Source of the DNA: Candidatus Aalborgiella aggregata
Lineage (GTDB): Bacteria; Pseudomonadota; Gammaproteobacteria; Burkholderiales; Burkholderiaceae_C
NCBI GenBank assembly: GCA_016705065.1
Contig: JADIYY010000001.1
Location: forward strand, 1,054,001 to 1,118,000
Direction: 5' to 3'
DNA length: 64,000 nucleotides
A program made the translations under genes and the position numbers. The notes beneath the pieces are model-generated. The model ran no database searches and had not been told where the DNA came from. It worked only from the letters and a program-made list of their open reading frames with translations. Shown here piece after piece: positions 25,838 through 33,404 of this stretch (its first letter is position 1; every line of letters starts with the position of its first letter).

Positions 25838-26275
25838 ATGGATGAAAATGCCTACCATGCGCATCGCAGTCAGATAAACACCATACCGTGCGTATTTAGC
25901 AAAGCCATCTTAGCAGGTTGCGCGCAATGCGAACTTTCAACCAAGCGCTCATTGGCAGAGCGAGAAATGGTGTCCTGTAATACGCAGATAGCACAAATCA
26001 ACTGCAGCACACTGCACAGTATATTTCGTGAACGTGCAGCTTTTACGCTGAAAATATCACCTGCCAATACCGAAATAGCACACAACAAAGCCATGCAGCT
26101 TCAGTGCGGCGGGCTTAAAGGTTTACAAAATGTGTTACAAGCCGATGCCTGTAATGTGCACGCCTTGATTCAAAAATCGCTGGAAAAGGAAGACAGCATG
26201 GTGGACCTGCCTTGGCAAGAAATTGTCGCTGCGATTGCCTTATGGAAACCAAGGCAAAGGTTCAAAAACACATAA
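25838..26275 (+). CDS. Cysteine-rich hypothetical protein
   Basis: A 145-residue soluble protein with seven cysteines (18, 28, 31, 47, 56, 90, 105). The first group has the spacing C-x9-C-x2-C, followed by Cys47 and Cys56, and QLQCGGLKGLQNVL lies further on. This layout suggests an Fe-S cluster or zinc site. I do not recognise a named family, though the arrangement recalls unannotated proteins near dsr genes. Last gene of the divergent operon; it ends 26 bases from the convergent PqqC-like gene. Confidence 0.65.
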   Translation: MDENAYHAHRSQINTIPCVFSKAILAGCAQCELSTKRSLAEREMVSCNTQIAQINCSTLHSIFRERAAFTLKISPANTEIAHNKAMQLQCGGLKGLQNVLQADACNVHALIQKSLEKEDSMVDLPWQEIVAAIALWKPRQRFKNT

Positions 26276-26301
26276 ATTTAGTAGATTCTGCTACATTTTG
26301 C

Positions 26302-26994
26302 TTAGGCAAATAGCTCGCGTTGCAAGCCATTCAGCTGAACGATTCGTGCATTCAAATTTAATTCAATCCCCCGCCATAAGGAGTCTCTGTTGATCTGAGA
26401 ATCCAGATAAGGAAGAATCGCCTCCTCAACAATATGAGAATGGTGCACATCCAAATCAATGTGTTCAATGAACAGTTGCAAATCATCGTCAGTTAAGCCA
26501 GGTACCGTGCGCAAGCCTTTTAGCAGCATGGTGTAGTAAGGTGGAATTGGCCACTCCCCTGCGATACCTGCCACACCAATGGCAGCTAACCAATCTTGCC
26601 CTTGTGTAATGCGCATCATGGTATCAATATAGGCTTGCTGTTCTGGCAAAATGGGAGGGTTATTAATCTGATCGTCGGTCAAACCAAGAGCATGTAACAG
26701 CTTACGATAGATGGCCATGTGTGAATTTTCTGGATTGCCATTTCCGTACTCATCGTACAGAATTTCAGCGAGCACTGACTGGATATTTTCATCAGGCGTG
26801 ACACCCAGAGCGCATGCCTGATATAGGCGTGTGCGTTGAATATGGGGGTAATACAAAAGCGCAAATCTTTGCGCTTGCTCTCGCGTTAAATTGTGGGTGC
26901 TGAACAATTGCAAGAATGTATGTTTCAAGAAAGGATGCGCAGCAACCTTCTCTTTAATAGACGCTAAATACTCTTCTGCACTCACAATTCGCAC
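26302..26994 (-). CDS. PqqC/TenA-like iron-containing redox enzyme
   Basis: A 230-residue all-helical protein of the heme-oxygenase-like (PqqC/CADD/TenA) fold. Candidate metal ligands are in LAEILYDEYGNGNPENSH (Glu/Asp/His) and EHIDLDVHHSHIVEEAI (a His-rich helix). Family members include diiron oxidases and thiaminases; substrate unknown. It is followed after 13 bases by the one-Cys TusE-like gene. Confidence 0.75.
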   Translation of the reverse strand: MRIVSAEEYLASIKEKVAAHPFLKHTFLQLFSTHNLTREQAQRFALLYYPHIQRTRLYQACALGVTPDENIQSVLAEILYDEYGNGNPENSHMAIYRKLLHALGLTDDQINNPPILPEQQAYIDTMMRITQGQDWLAAIGVAGIAGEWPIPPYYTMLLKGLRTVPGLTDDDLQLFIEHIDLDVHHSHIVEEAILPYLDSQINRDSLWRGIELNLNARIVQLNGLQRELFA

Positions 26995-27007
26995 CTCTAA
27001 AACTCAA

Positions 27008-27301
27008 TTAAACACAACCCGTTGGTTTGGGCAAGCCACCATATTTAGTTATTGGCTTCATGGGGCCAGTCATCCACAATTTGAACACCACCGTTTGATC
27101 TTGCTCGATGTACTTGGCAAATTTACGAATCGGTGGAACACTGCCAAATTCCTCATAGTATTCACGCGCTTTGATGATTTGATTCCACTTTTCATCCGTT
27201 AACTCAAATTCATCCACGCGTGCCATTTCGCGCGCAATTTCTTCTGTCCATTCGCCCATATCGGTGAGATAACCATCTCCATCGCGCTCAGGTAGTGTCA
27301 T
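27008..27301 (-). CDS. TusE/DsrC-family protein with a single C-terminal cysteine
   Basis: A 97-residue DsrC-family protein. The arm ends TKYGGLPKPTGCV: the penultimate Cys is kept but the second Cys position is Thr. That is the TusE pattern, able to carry a persulfide but not the intramolecular trisulfide of DsrC. It is shorter than DsrC at the N-terminus. It lies between the PqqC-like gene and the DUF302 gene. Confidence 0.88.
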   Translation of the reverse strand: MTLPERDGDGYLTDMGEWTEEIAREMARVDEFELTDEKWNQIIKAREYYEEFGSVPPIRKFAKYIEQDQTVVFKLWMTGPMKPITKYGGLPKPTGCV

Positions 27302-27322
27302 GCTAATCCTTTGTATTACTCG

Positions 27323-28057
27323 TTAAAAATCGCCATTCGCAGCAGTTTCCATCATCTCATCCATCACTTTACGTATGCGGATAGATTCTTTCCACAATTT
27401 TTCATCCATATTATTTGGATTTTTACTCAGGTTCATCCAGCTGATATCCCAATCCAATGAAACGATCCAAATGTCCTTATTAGCATCCTCAAGGACAGAT
27501 ACACGGCAAGGGAGGAAAGCGATGAGTTCAGGCGCATAGTCAATGACGCTGCGTGCCACAACAGAATCACAAAAACTCAGTATCTCAACCCTGGGTGACG
27601 GTTTACCCGTTGTTGCTGTGACGTCTTGAGATAGCAATGAAACACCTGTGTACTTGAAGTTGTTTTTGTTGGCAACCAATTTCAAGGATTCAATCACTTC
27701 GTCAAATTTGACCCCAGGTTTCACCTTGTGTTTGGTAACCATCATCGCCACCAATTCACGCACTGAAAGCGGACTGGCTGCCATCATGCTTTGCATCATC
27801 ATGGTTTTAGCTTCTCTGCTGACAGTAGTCGTCATCGTGTTAGCTGGGTGGTTTTGCTTTGATGGCATTGGGAATGCCATTGGCGGCATCGCTGGAACAG
27901 TTGCTTGTGCCGTTACAACAGACAGCTCGTTATTAACCGTTACGCCCTTTTGAACTGTTTGCTTGTCCGCTGCTGCCATCACATTGAGTGCGATACAAGA
28001 AGCAAGTAGAACAATCAGACTTTTCGAATAGGATTTCATATATTTTGATAATGACAT
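27323..28057 (-). CDS. Secreted DUF302-domain protein with Pro/Met-rich linker
   Basis: A 244-residue protein with a signal peptide (IVLLASCIALNVMAAA, residues 15-30), a Met/Pro-rich linker (VPAMPPMAFPMPS, then TMMMQSMMAAS), and a DUF302 domain from about residue 105 (VKPGVKFDEVIESLKLVANKNNF, then VEILSFCDSVVARSV and FLPCRVSVLED, which contain two cysteines). DUF302 proteins are periplasmic or cytosolic with unknown biochemistry and often lie near sulfur genes. The linker matches tracts in the Met-rich protein and DsrE2 upstream. Confidence 0.75.
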   Translation of the reverse strand: MSLSKYMKSYSKSLIVLLASCIALNVMAAADKQTVQKGVTVNNELSVVTAQATVPAMPPMAFPMPSKQNHPANTMTTTVSREAKTMMMQSMMAASPLSVRELVAMMVTKHKVKPGVKFDEVIESLKLVANKNNFKYTGVSLLSQDVTATTGKPSPRVEILSFCDSVVARSVIDYAPELIAFLPCRVSVLEDANKDIWIVSLDWDISWMNLSKNPNNMDEKLWKESIRIRKVMDEMMETAANGDF

Positions 28058-28095
28058 AATTTTTTTACCGTATGTAATTTAAGGTTAATGCATTT

Positions 28096-28138
28096 GAGAA
28101 AAAAAAAGTGAATTGCCTTTATGCAAGCAATTCACTTT
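28096..28138 (-). terminator. Rho-independent terminator of the Met-rich gene
   Basis: A perfect 12-base stem AAAGTGAATTGC / GCAATTCACTTT with a 10-base loop. Read on the minus strand it is followed by a run of nine or more T (the A-run 28099-28107 on plus). It lies 43 bases after the Met-rich gene and before the DUF302 gene. Confidence 0.85.
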
Positions 28139-28180
28139 ACATATTTTCATCATCCCATTTATAGGACTTTGATCACATCA

Positions 28181-29914
28181 TTATTTCTTAGGAGCTGGCT
28201 GAGTCACTGCTTTGTTCATGCTGTTTGTTGCAGTAGCACCGGCATTACCCATGCTTGTCATGGCACTCATCATGTTCATCATCAATGTAGGATTCATCAT
28301 TTTCATCATGGCGTCCATCATTGCTGGGTTGGTCATCATGTCCATCCATTGGGTCATCATTTTCGGATCAGCCATCTTCATCATGCTATTGACCATTTTC
28401 GGGTCAGTCATCATGGCAATCATTTGATTCATCAATTTTGGATCAGCCATTTTCGTCATGGTGTCCATCATGCGTGGGTCAGATGCTATCTTCATCATTG
28501 CAGTCATGAATGGCATTTCAGATGTCCACTTGCTCATGGCTGATAAAACTTGAGGACTTGTAAATACATTCATCCACTGCGTCATCATTTTCGGATCAAC
28601 CATCTTCATCATGCTGTCGATCATTTTTGGATCGGTCATCATCTTCATGTAGCTGTCCATCATTTTCGGATCAGCCATCTTCATCATGCTGTCGATCATC
28701 TTTGGATCAGTTGCCATCTTCATGTAGCTGTCCATCATTTTCGGATCAGCCATCTTCATCATGCTGTCGATCATCTTTGGATCGGTCATCATCTTCATGT
28801 AGCTGTCCATCATTTTTGGATCGGCCATCTTCATCATGCTGTCGATCATTTTTGGATCGGTCATCATCTTCATGTAGCTGTCCATCATTTTTGGATCGGC
28901 CATCTTCATCATGCTGTCGATCATTTTTGGATCAGTTGCCATCTTCATGTAGCTGTCCATCATTTTCGGATCCGCCATCTTCATCATGCTGTCGATCATC
29001 TTTGGATCGGTCATCATCTTCATGTAGCTGTCCATCATTTTTGGATCAGCCATTTTCATCATGCTGTCGATCATCTTCGGATCGGTTGCCATCTTCATGA
29101 AACCATCCATCATTTTCGGATCAGCCATCTTCATCATGCTGTCGATCATCTTTGGATCGGTCATCATCTTCATGTAGCTGTCCATCATTTTCGGATCAGC
29201 CATCTTCATCATGCTGTCGATCATCTTTGGATCGGTCATCATCTTCATGTAGCTGTCCATCATTTTTGGATCAGCCATTTTCATCATGCTGTCGATCATT
29301 TTTGGATCGGTCATCATCTTCATGTAGCTGTCCATCATTTTCGGATCGGCCATCTTCATCATGCTGTCCATCATTTTTGGATCAGTCATCATCGCCATCC
29401 ACTGGTTCATCATCTTGGGATCAGCCATCTTCATCATGCTGTCGATCATCTTCGGATCGGTTGCCATCTTCATGAAACCGTCCATCATTTTCGGATCGGC
29501 CATCTTCATCATGCTGTCGATCATCTTCGGATCAGTTGCCACTTTCATCATGGCAGTCATGTAAGGCATTTCCGTCGCCCACTTGGTCATGGCATTAATT
29601 AACTGTGGATTTGTGAACATGGTCATCCACTGGTTCATGATTTTTGGATCAGCCATTTTCATCATGCTGTCGATCATCTTGGGATCGGTCATCATGGTCA
29701 TCCATTGATTTAACATTTTTGGATCGGCCATTTTCAACATGTTTTCGATCATTTTGGGATCGGAAAATGTATTCATCCATGCTGTAGTTTGTTCTGCAGT
29801 AACCGGCACAGCAGGCATAGCAGGCACAGCCATCTGCGCTTGGGCTGCACCAATTGTGCATGCCAAAGCTAAAGCGATGGCAATAGAATTTTGTTTAAAT
29901 TTTGCTGATTTCAT
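28181..29914 (-). CDS. Secreted methionine-rich tandem-repeat protein
   Basis: A 577-residue protein. Signal peptide (SIAIALALACTIGAAQA, cut predicted after residue 26), a short Pro/Met linker (MAVPAMPAVPV), then about 20 tandem units of 25 residues from residue 51 to 552. Each unit has two half-units, TDPKMIDSMMKMA and DPKMMDSYMKMM; the consensus has nine Met per 25 residues. Units 3 and 17 are a variant type (26 residues, ending EMPYMTAMMK or EMPFMTAMMK) and frame an amplified core of 12 units (residues 127-426). No cysteine after the signal peptide. Predicted periplasmic or extracellular. Function unknown; a sulfur-globule envelope, lipid-binding or metal-binding scaffold are options. It has its own terminator. 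Confidence 0.85.
   Translation of the reverse strand: MKSAKFKQNSIAIALALACTIGAAQAQMAVPAMPAVPVTAEQTTAWMNTFSDPKMIENMLKMADPKMLNQWMTMMTDPKMIDSMMKMADPKIMNQWMTMFTNPQLINAMTKWATEMPYMTAMMKVATDPKMIDSMMKMADPKMMDGFMKMATDPKMIDSMMKMADPKMMNQWMAMMTDPKMMDSMMKMADPKMMDSYMKMMTDPKMIDSMMKMADPKMMDSYMKMMTDPKMIDSMMKMADPKMMDSYMKMMTDPKMIDSMMKMADPKMMDGFMKMATDPKMIDSMMKMADPKMMDSYMKMMTDPKMIDSMMKMADPKMMDSYMKMATDPKMIDSMMKMADPKMMDSYMKMMTDPKMIDSMMKMADPKMMDSYMKMMTDPKMIDSMMKMADPKMMDSYMKMATDPKMIDSMMKMADPKMMDSYMKMMTDPKMIDSMMKMVDPKMMTQWMNVFTSPQVLSAMSKWTSEMPFMTAMMKIASDPRMMDTMTKMADPKLMNQMIAMMTDPKMVNSMMKMADPKMMTQWMDMMTNPAMMDAMMKMMNPTLMMNMMSAMTSMGNAGATATNSMNKAVTQPAPKK
28259..29764 (-). repeat. Tandem 75-bp coding repeats of the Met-rich protein
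   Basis: About twenty 75-bp units. The core (28637-29536, twelve units of exactly 75 bp) is nearly identical at DNA level, with synonymous T/C changes such as TTTTCGGATC versus TTTTTGGATC; outer units are diverged. This fits recent unequal crossing-over or slippage inside an older array. Confidence 0.9.
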
Positions 29915-29991
29915 ATGTCTCCTCTTGTAGTTGTTATGTATATTTCAAATAGGAATACTTGCTTATATACGAATGTCGAATTGAAAAAAAC

Positions 29992-31110
29992 TTACCTCTG
30001 TTGCCACTTCATCGTTAAGGCGGCACCGACAACAATGCCAGCCACAGCGATGAAAGAACCGATCGCCAAAGTCGAGATACCTGAGATACCCTGACCTACT
30101 GTACACCCCATGGCTGTAACGCCACCAAAACCCATTAAAACTGCGCCAAGCAATTGACTTCTCAAATCGTCAAACGATGCAAAACCTTCATTCTTCCAAC
30201 GAAATTTGCCTGTTGAAATGGCATATGCCCAAGAACCTAATGCCACACCAATTGCGGAGGCAATGCCAAAATTTACTTTTAAAGACTTGTCGGTCCATAA
30301 CAACAACATTTCTAAAGTCGAGGCAATGGGTCCTACAAAGCTGAACGACTCTAGAGTACGCGAACCTGTTCCAGAGTAACCCACTTCAAGTGTTTCTGGA
30401 TTCTCACCAAAACCAACGTAGCCTGTCAAATACCAGGCTGCAACTGCCAAAAGACCAATCAAAATTCCAGCAAAAATGTGCGAACCGTTCGCGCGGAACC
30501 GTTTGTCCTTGAAAATAAAAATGAACAATGCTGCCACAATGACCGAGCTTGTTAATGCCAATGCTGTTTTGGCATCCAAACCCAATATTTTCCCAATTAC
30601 AGATGACAAACCTTGATCCTTCAAACCAAAGGAAGCGAAATCAAAACTGACAGGGTCTAAAAAATTGGTGCGCCATTGACCGAACAGACCTCTGAGTGTC
30701 ATGTATGCTGAAATTGCAACAAACACCAACACAACCAAAGAGCGTAGATTGCCACCACCAACACGAACTAAGTTCTTATTCGCACAGCCGCCGGCCAATG
30801 TCATGCCAATACCAAACGTAAGGCCACCCACAATTAATGATAACCATGGCAAAGTGCTGCGTTGATAGATGGTTTTAGATAAATCAATGACACCAAAATA
30901 ATACAAAGCATTGGCACCAGCGATTGCCACAGCCATGGTCAGCAGCCACATGCGCATACGACCCCAATGCTCCATATTGACGACATCGGAAATCGCACCC
31001 ATGGTGCAAAAATTCGATTTATTGGCAATCGCACCAAAGATGAAAGCCAAAATAAAGCCGCCAAATACAACCATATTTGTCGGCGTCAATATCTCGTTCA
31101 TAGTAACCAA
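29992..31110 (-). CDS. YeeE/YedE-family sulfur-compound transporter
   Basis: A 372-residue polytopic membrane protein. The family hallmarks are GAIANKSNFCTMGAISD (residues 26-42) and the two later motifs GMTLAGGCANKNLVRVGGGN and GVTAMGCTVGQGISG, each with a conserved pore cysteine. Characterised members take up thiosulfate or related sulfur species. It follows DsrE2 and TusA genes with a hairpin in between, so it probably brings sulfur to, or exports it from, the TusA/DsrE2 relay. Confidence 0.88.
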   Translation of the reverse strand: MVTMNEILTPTNMVVFGGFILAFIFGAIANKSNFCTMGAISDVVNMEHWGRMRMWLLTMAVAIAGANALYYFGVIDLSKTIYQRSTLPWLSLIVGGLTFGIGMTLAGGCANKNLVRVGGGNLRSLVVLVFVAISAYMTLRGLFGQWRTNFLDPVSFDFASFGLKDQGLSSVIGKILGLDAKTALALTSSVIVAALFIFIFKDKRFRANGSHIFAGILIGLLAVAAWYLTGYVGFGENPETLEVGYSGTGSRTLESFSFVGPIASTLEMLLLWTDKSLKVNFGIASAIGVALGSWAYAISTGKFRWKNEGFASFDDLRSQLLGAVLMGFGGVTAMGCTVGQGISGISTLAIGSFIAVAGIVVGAALTMKWQQR

Positions 31111-31130
31111 AGTTATTGTTTAGGGGAAAT

Positions 31131-31159
31131 AAAAAAGGTGATACTGGGTATCACTTTTT
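31131..31159 (-). terminator. Intrinsic terminator or attenuator between dsrE2 and yeeE-like gene
   Basis: Inverted repeat: AAAAAAGGTGATA, loop CTGGG, TATCACTTTTT. On the minus strand the hairpin is followed by TTTTTT, downstream of the dsrE2 stop at 31167 and before the transporter start at 31110. Confidence 0.65.
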
Positions 31160-31166
31160 GCGTATT

Positions 31167-31637
31167 TTAGATAAACAGGCAAACGTCTGATTCGCCTGCA
31201 AACTTCATGAATGTTGCGGCACCACCATATTCGACATCTTTGATGAAATCGCTGGTTTCAAACTCAAATAAATCAACCGTCATTTGGCAAGCAACAAACT
31301 TCACATCCGCTTCCAAACAGAGATCGCGAAGCTCTTGTAATGATGCAACGCCTTTTGATTTCATCTTGTTTTTCATCATCATGGTCGCCATTGATTCCAT
31401 GCCAGGCAACATTTGGACCATAACTGGCATGGGCACGGGCATGGGCATTGCAGGGTTGGCCAATGGGCTGATTTTGACATCACTCAAGTCTTTTTTCAAC
31501 AATGTGAGACCGTAGAAAGTGAAGAAAATTTGCACATCCCAACCCAATGCGGCGGCTGTTGATGCCAAAATGAATGGCGGGTAAGCCATGTCCAAAGTGC
31601 CTTTGGTGGCAATGAGTGCCATTTTTTTAGTAGCCAT
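31167..31637 (-). CDS. dsrE2: DsrE2-type sulfur-transfer protein with Met/Pro-rich insert
   Basis: A 156-residue DsrE/DsrF/DrsH-like protein. The N-terminal half is MALIATKGTLDMAYPPFILASTAA, then a low-complexity insert (residues 60-95: NPAMPMPVPMPVMVQMLPGM and ESMATMMMKNKMK), then the conserved C-terminal half with Cys107 (LRDLCLEADV) and Cys117 (VACQMTVDLFE), the persulfide residues of the DsrE2 family. It lies between tusA and the transporter, the known tusA-dsrE2 arrangement of sulfur oxidisers. Confidence 0.85.
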   Translation of the reverse strand: MATKKMALIATKGTLDMAYPPFILASTAAALGWDVQIFFTFYGLTLLKKDLSDVKISPLANPAMPMPVPMPVMVQMLPGMESMATMMMKNKMKSKGVASLQELRDLCLEADVKFVACQMTVDLFEFETSDFIKDVEYGGAATFMKFAGESDVCLFI

Positions 31638-31707
31638 TTTTGTCTCCCTTATGTTATAGATATATTTTTTGCTAGATTTAATCTAAATGTAGATACCAAA
31701 AATCAGC

Positions 31708-31935
31708 TTATGCTTTTTTGATAAAGAACACAAATTTGCCAGCCTCTTCACCTTGCTGTAGCAAAGCGTGACCTGTTTGTTCAGCAAAAGCGGCCATGTC
31801 GCAAACAGAACCTGGATCAGTGGAAATAACGCGCAGCACTTGACCTGATGTCATGTCTTGCAGTGATTTCTTCGTCTTTACGATTGGCAGTGGGCAAGCC
31901 AAACCTGATGCGTCAAATTCTTTGTTAAATTCCAT
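31708..31935 (-). CDS. tusA: TusA sulfur carrier
   Basis: The ATG at 31935 gives 75 residues, normal for TusA; the open frame upstream has no family match. The sulfur-carrying cysteine is in LACPLPIVK (Cys14), the family CPxP motif. TusA hands persulfide sulfur to DsrEFH. First gene of tusA-dsrE2-transporter. Confidence 0.93.
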   Translation of the reverse strand: MEFNKEFDASGLACPLPIVKTKKSLQDMTSGQVLRVISTDPGSVCDMAAFAEQTGHALLQQGEEAGKFVFFIKKA

Positions 31936-32118
31936 GAAATACTCCGTAAATTGTGGTTGATCAAACCGATAGTGTAGAAGAAAAGTACGAACACTCTCGT
32001 AGACGCTATATGCACCTAGAGAACGCCCACGATTCTTGTGGAGTTGTCCAGCATCGTCTATCACCGCAAAGGGTAATACCCACTTACCCATTAGGGTTAC
32101 GTCACCATTTGCCAGACA

Positions 32119-32134
32119 AAATTCGCCCGAATTT
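32119..32134. promoter_or_regulatory. Candidate ArsR/SoxR operator, AAATTCG-CC-CGAATTT
   Basis: Perfect 7-base arms around CC. The core ATTC-N4-GAAT also occurs upstream of fccA (37113-37124). It lies between the divergent tusA and soxY genes. ArsR-family sulfur sensors such as SqrR and SoxR bind AT-rich inverted repeats; the SoxR-like gene at 36766 could be the partner. Confidence 0.5.
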
Positions 32135-32170
32135 GACTGTATTCTTACAAATCTCGCTGCAAAACAATTT

Positions 32171-32236
32171 TATACATAAAATCAGGCTGTAGACTTTGTA
32201 TTGATTGCCTAAGACGCTATTTTATTTATAGCAAAT
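32171..32236 (+). repeat. Palindromic interspersed repeat, copy D
   Basis: Reads TACATAAAATCAGGCTGTAG, then TTTGTATTGATTGCCTAAG, then the hairpin CGCTATTTTATTTATAGCA. Same block order as copies A-C, intergenic, in the sox/tus regulatory gap. Confidence 0.75.
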
Positions 32237-32489
32237 ATTCTTCTTTCTTGTTAGCGATTCGATTTCAAAGTGCCCTGTCTTTAAACTCTTACTTTTGCAA
32301 ATTGATATCACAAAAGCTCAAAAATGCACATGGCAAGCACACCTTCTCGCAGATCACATAATCCAAAAGAACTGCATCAGCTAGGGTAAATACTAGGTGT
32401 GGTTGCACTACACCTTTAGATATATTCGCGTAGACTCATCAACAAATTTTTACGTTTTTTGTTCTTATTGCATTTCTAAGGAGAAACAC

Positions 32490-32945
32490 ATGCAAACTCG
32501 TCGCAAGACACTGAAACAAAGCGCAGCATTGGCAGGCTTGCTGGCCACGACTGGCTTGTTCCCACAATATGCTTTTGCCTACAACAAAGGTTCATTTGAA
32601 GCTAAAAACTTAAACGATGCGCTCAAAGCTTTGGGCGCTGGCGCACCGACCGCCAGCAAAGACGTTGTGATTGGTGGTCCAGATATTGCTGAAAACGGTG
32701 CCGTTGTACCTTTGACTGTCAGCTCTACCCTGCCCAATGTGAAACAATTGCTATTGGTTGTTGAGAAAAACCCATCCCCATTGGTTGCTGCATTCAATGT
32801 GACTCCTGCGGTTGATGCTAACTTCCAAACACGCGCCAAAATGGGGCAAACATCTGACGTCTACGCTGTTGCCATCACAACTGACGGCAAAGCACTCTAT
32901 GCGAAGAAAGAAGTCAAGGTCACCATCGGCGGCTGCGGCGGTTAA
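32490..32945 (+). CDS. soxY: SoxY, sulfur-carrier subunit of the Sox complex
   Basis: The ATG at 32490, preceded by AAGGAG, gives 151 residues; the longer open frame has no ribosome site. Signal sequence with R-R (MQTRRKTLKQSAALAGLLAT) suggests Tat export. The C-terminus VTIGGCGG is the conserved swinging arm whose Cys carries thiosulfate sulfur in the periplasm. First gene of soxYZ. Confidence 0.96.
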   Translation: MQTRRKTLKQSAALAGLLATTGLFPQYAFAYNKGSFEAKNLNDALKALGAGAPTASKDVVIGGPDIAENGAVVPLTVSSTLPNVKQLLLVVEKNPSPLVAAFNVTPAVDANFQTRAKMGQTSDVYAVAITTDGKALYAKKEVKVTIGGCGG

Positions 32946-32995
32946 TTCACATTTGAGCAAACAAATTCCATACATTTAGAAATTAGGAGAGAAAA

Positions 32996-33307
32996 ATGGC
33001 AGATCCAATGCGCATTCGAGCCGCTGTAGCCAGCGACAAAGCCACCGTACGTGTTTTGATGAGTCACGAAATGGAAACTGGTCAGCGTAAAGATGCGGCT
33101 GGCAAAACAATTCCAGCATGGCACATCACTGAAGTAACAGCCACCCATAACGGCAAACCTGTATTCGCTGCGGAATGGGGTGGTTCAGTGTCTAAGAACC
33201 CATTCTTGCAATTCGTCGTCAAAGGCGCGAAAGCAGGTGATAAATTCAGCGTGACATGGAAAGACAACAAGGGCGAGTCGCGTACCGATGAGGCGACAGC
33301 AACTTAA
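32996..33307 (+). CDS. soxZ: SoxZ, partner of SoxY
   Basis: A 103-residue protein with no signal peptide, exported as a complex with SoxY. Typical motifs include RIRAAVASDKATVRVLMSH, ETGQRKDAAGKTIPAWHI and NPFLQFVVKGAKAGD. Preceded by AGGAGA. Separated from soxY by 50 bases. Confidence 0.96.
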   Translation: MADPMRIRAAVASDKATVRVLMSHEMETGQRKDAAGKTIPAWHITEVTATHNGKPVFAAEWGGSVSKNPFLQFVVKGAKAGDKFSVTWKDNKGESRTDEATAT

Positions 33308-33335
33308 ATACAAGAAGTTCTAAAAAACTTCAAAC

Positions 33336-33378
33336 AAAGGTGAAACGTTCAAAACCAATTGAATGCTTCACCTTTTTT
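33336..33378 (+). terminator. Intrinsic terminator between soxZ and soxA
   Basis: AAAGGTGAA (33336-33344) pairs with TTCACCTTT (33367-33375), and inside it GTTCAA pairs with TTGAAT, making an almost continuous stem of about 17 pairs, followed by TTTTTT. It lies 29 bases after soxZ and can separate soxYZ from soxAX transcript levels. Confidence 0.8.
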
Positions 33379-33404
33379 AATTTCCAATAACAAGAGAACG
33401 CAAT

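Larger units (their letters stand above)
31936..32489. promoter_or_regulatory. 554-base gap between tusA and soxY: divergent regulatory region
   Basis: No credible gene is seen here. The gap must hold promoters for tusA-dsrE2 (minus) and soxYZ (plus). It contains a perfect inverted repeat at 32119-32134 and repeat copy D at 32171-32236. The soxY ribosome site (AAGGAG, 32478-32483) lies at its right end. Promoter elements could not be picked with confidence. Confidence 0.6.

Noticed and set aside
28550..29602. A 350-codon open frame, His-rich, opposite the Met-rich gene
   Set aside because: It is the reverse of the 75-bp coding repeats; it has no signal, start site or family, and the other strand has a signal peptide and terminator.
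28259..29764. Tandem repeats considered as a CRISPR array
   Set aside because: Units are contiguous without spacers and are 75-bp in-frame coding repeats, so this is a protein repeat.
31936..32091. N-terminal extension of tusA
   Set aside because: TusA is normally about 75-80 residues and the extension has no similarity; the internal ATG at 31935 is used.
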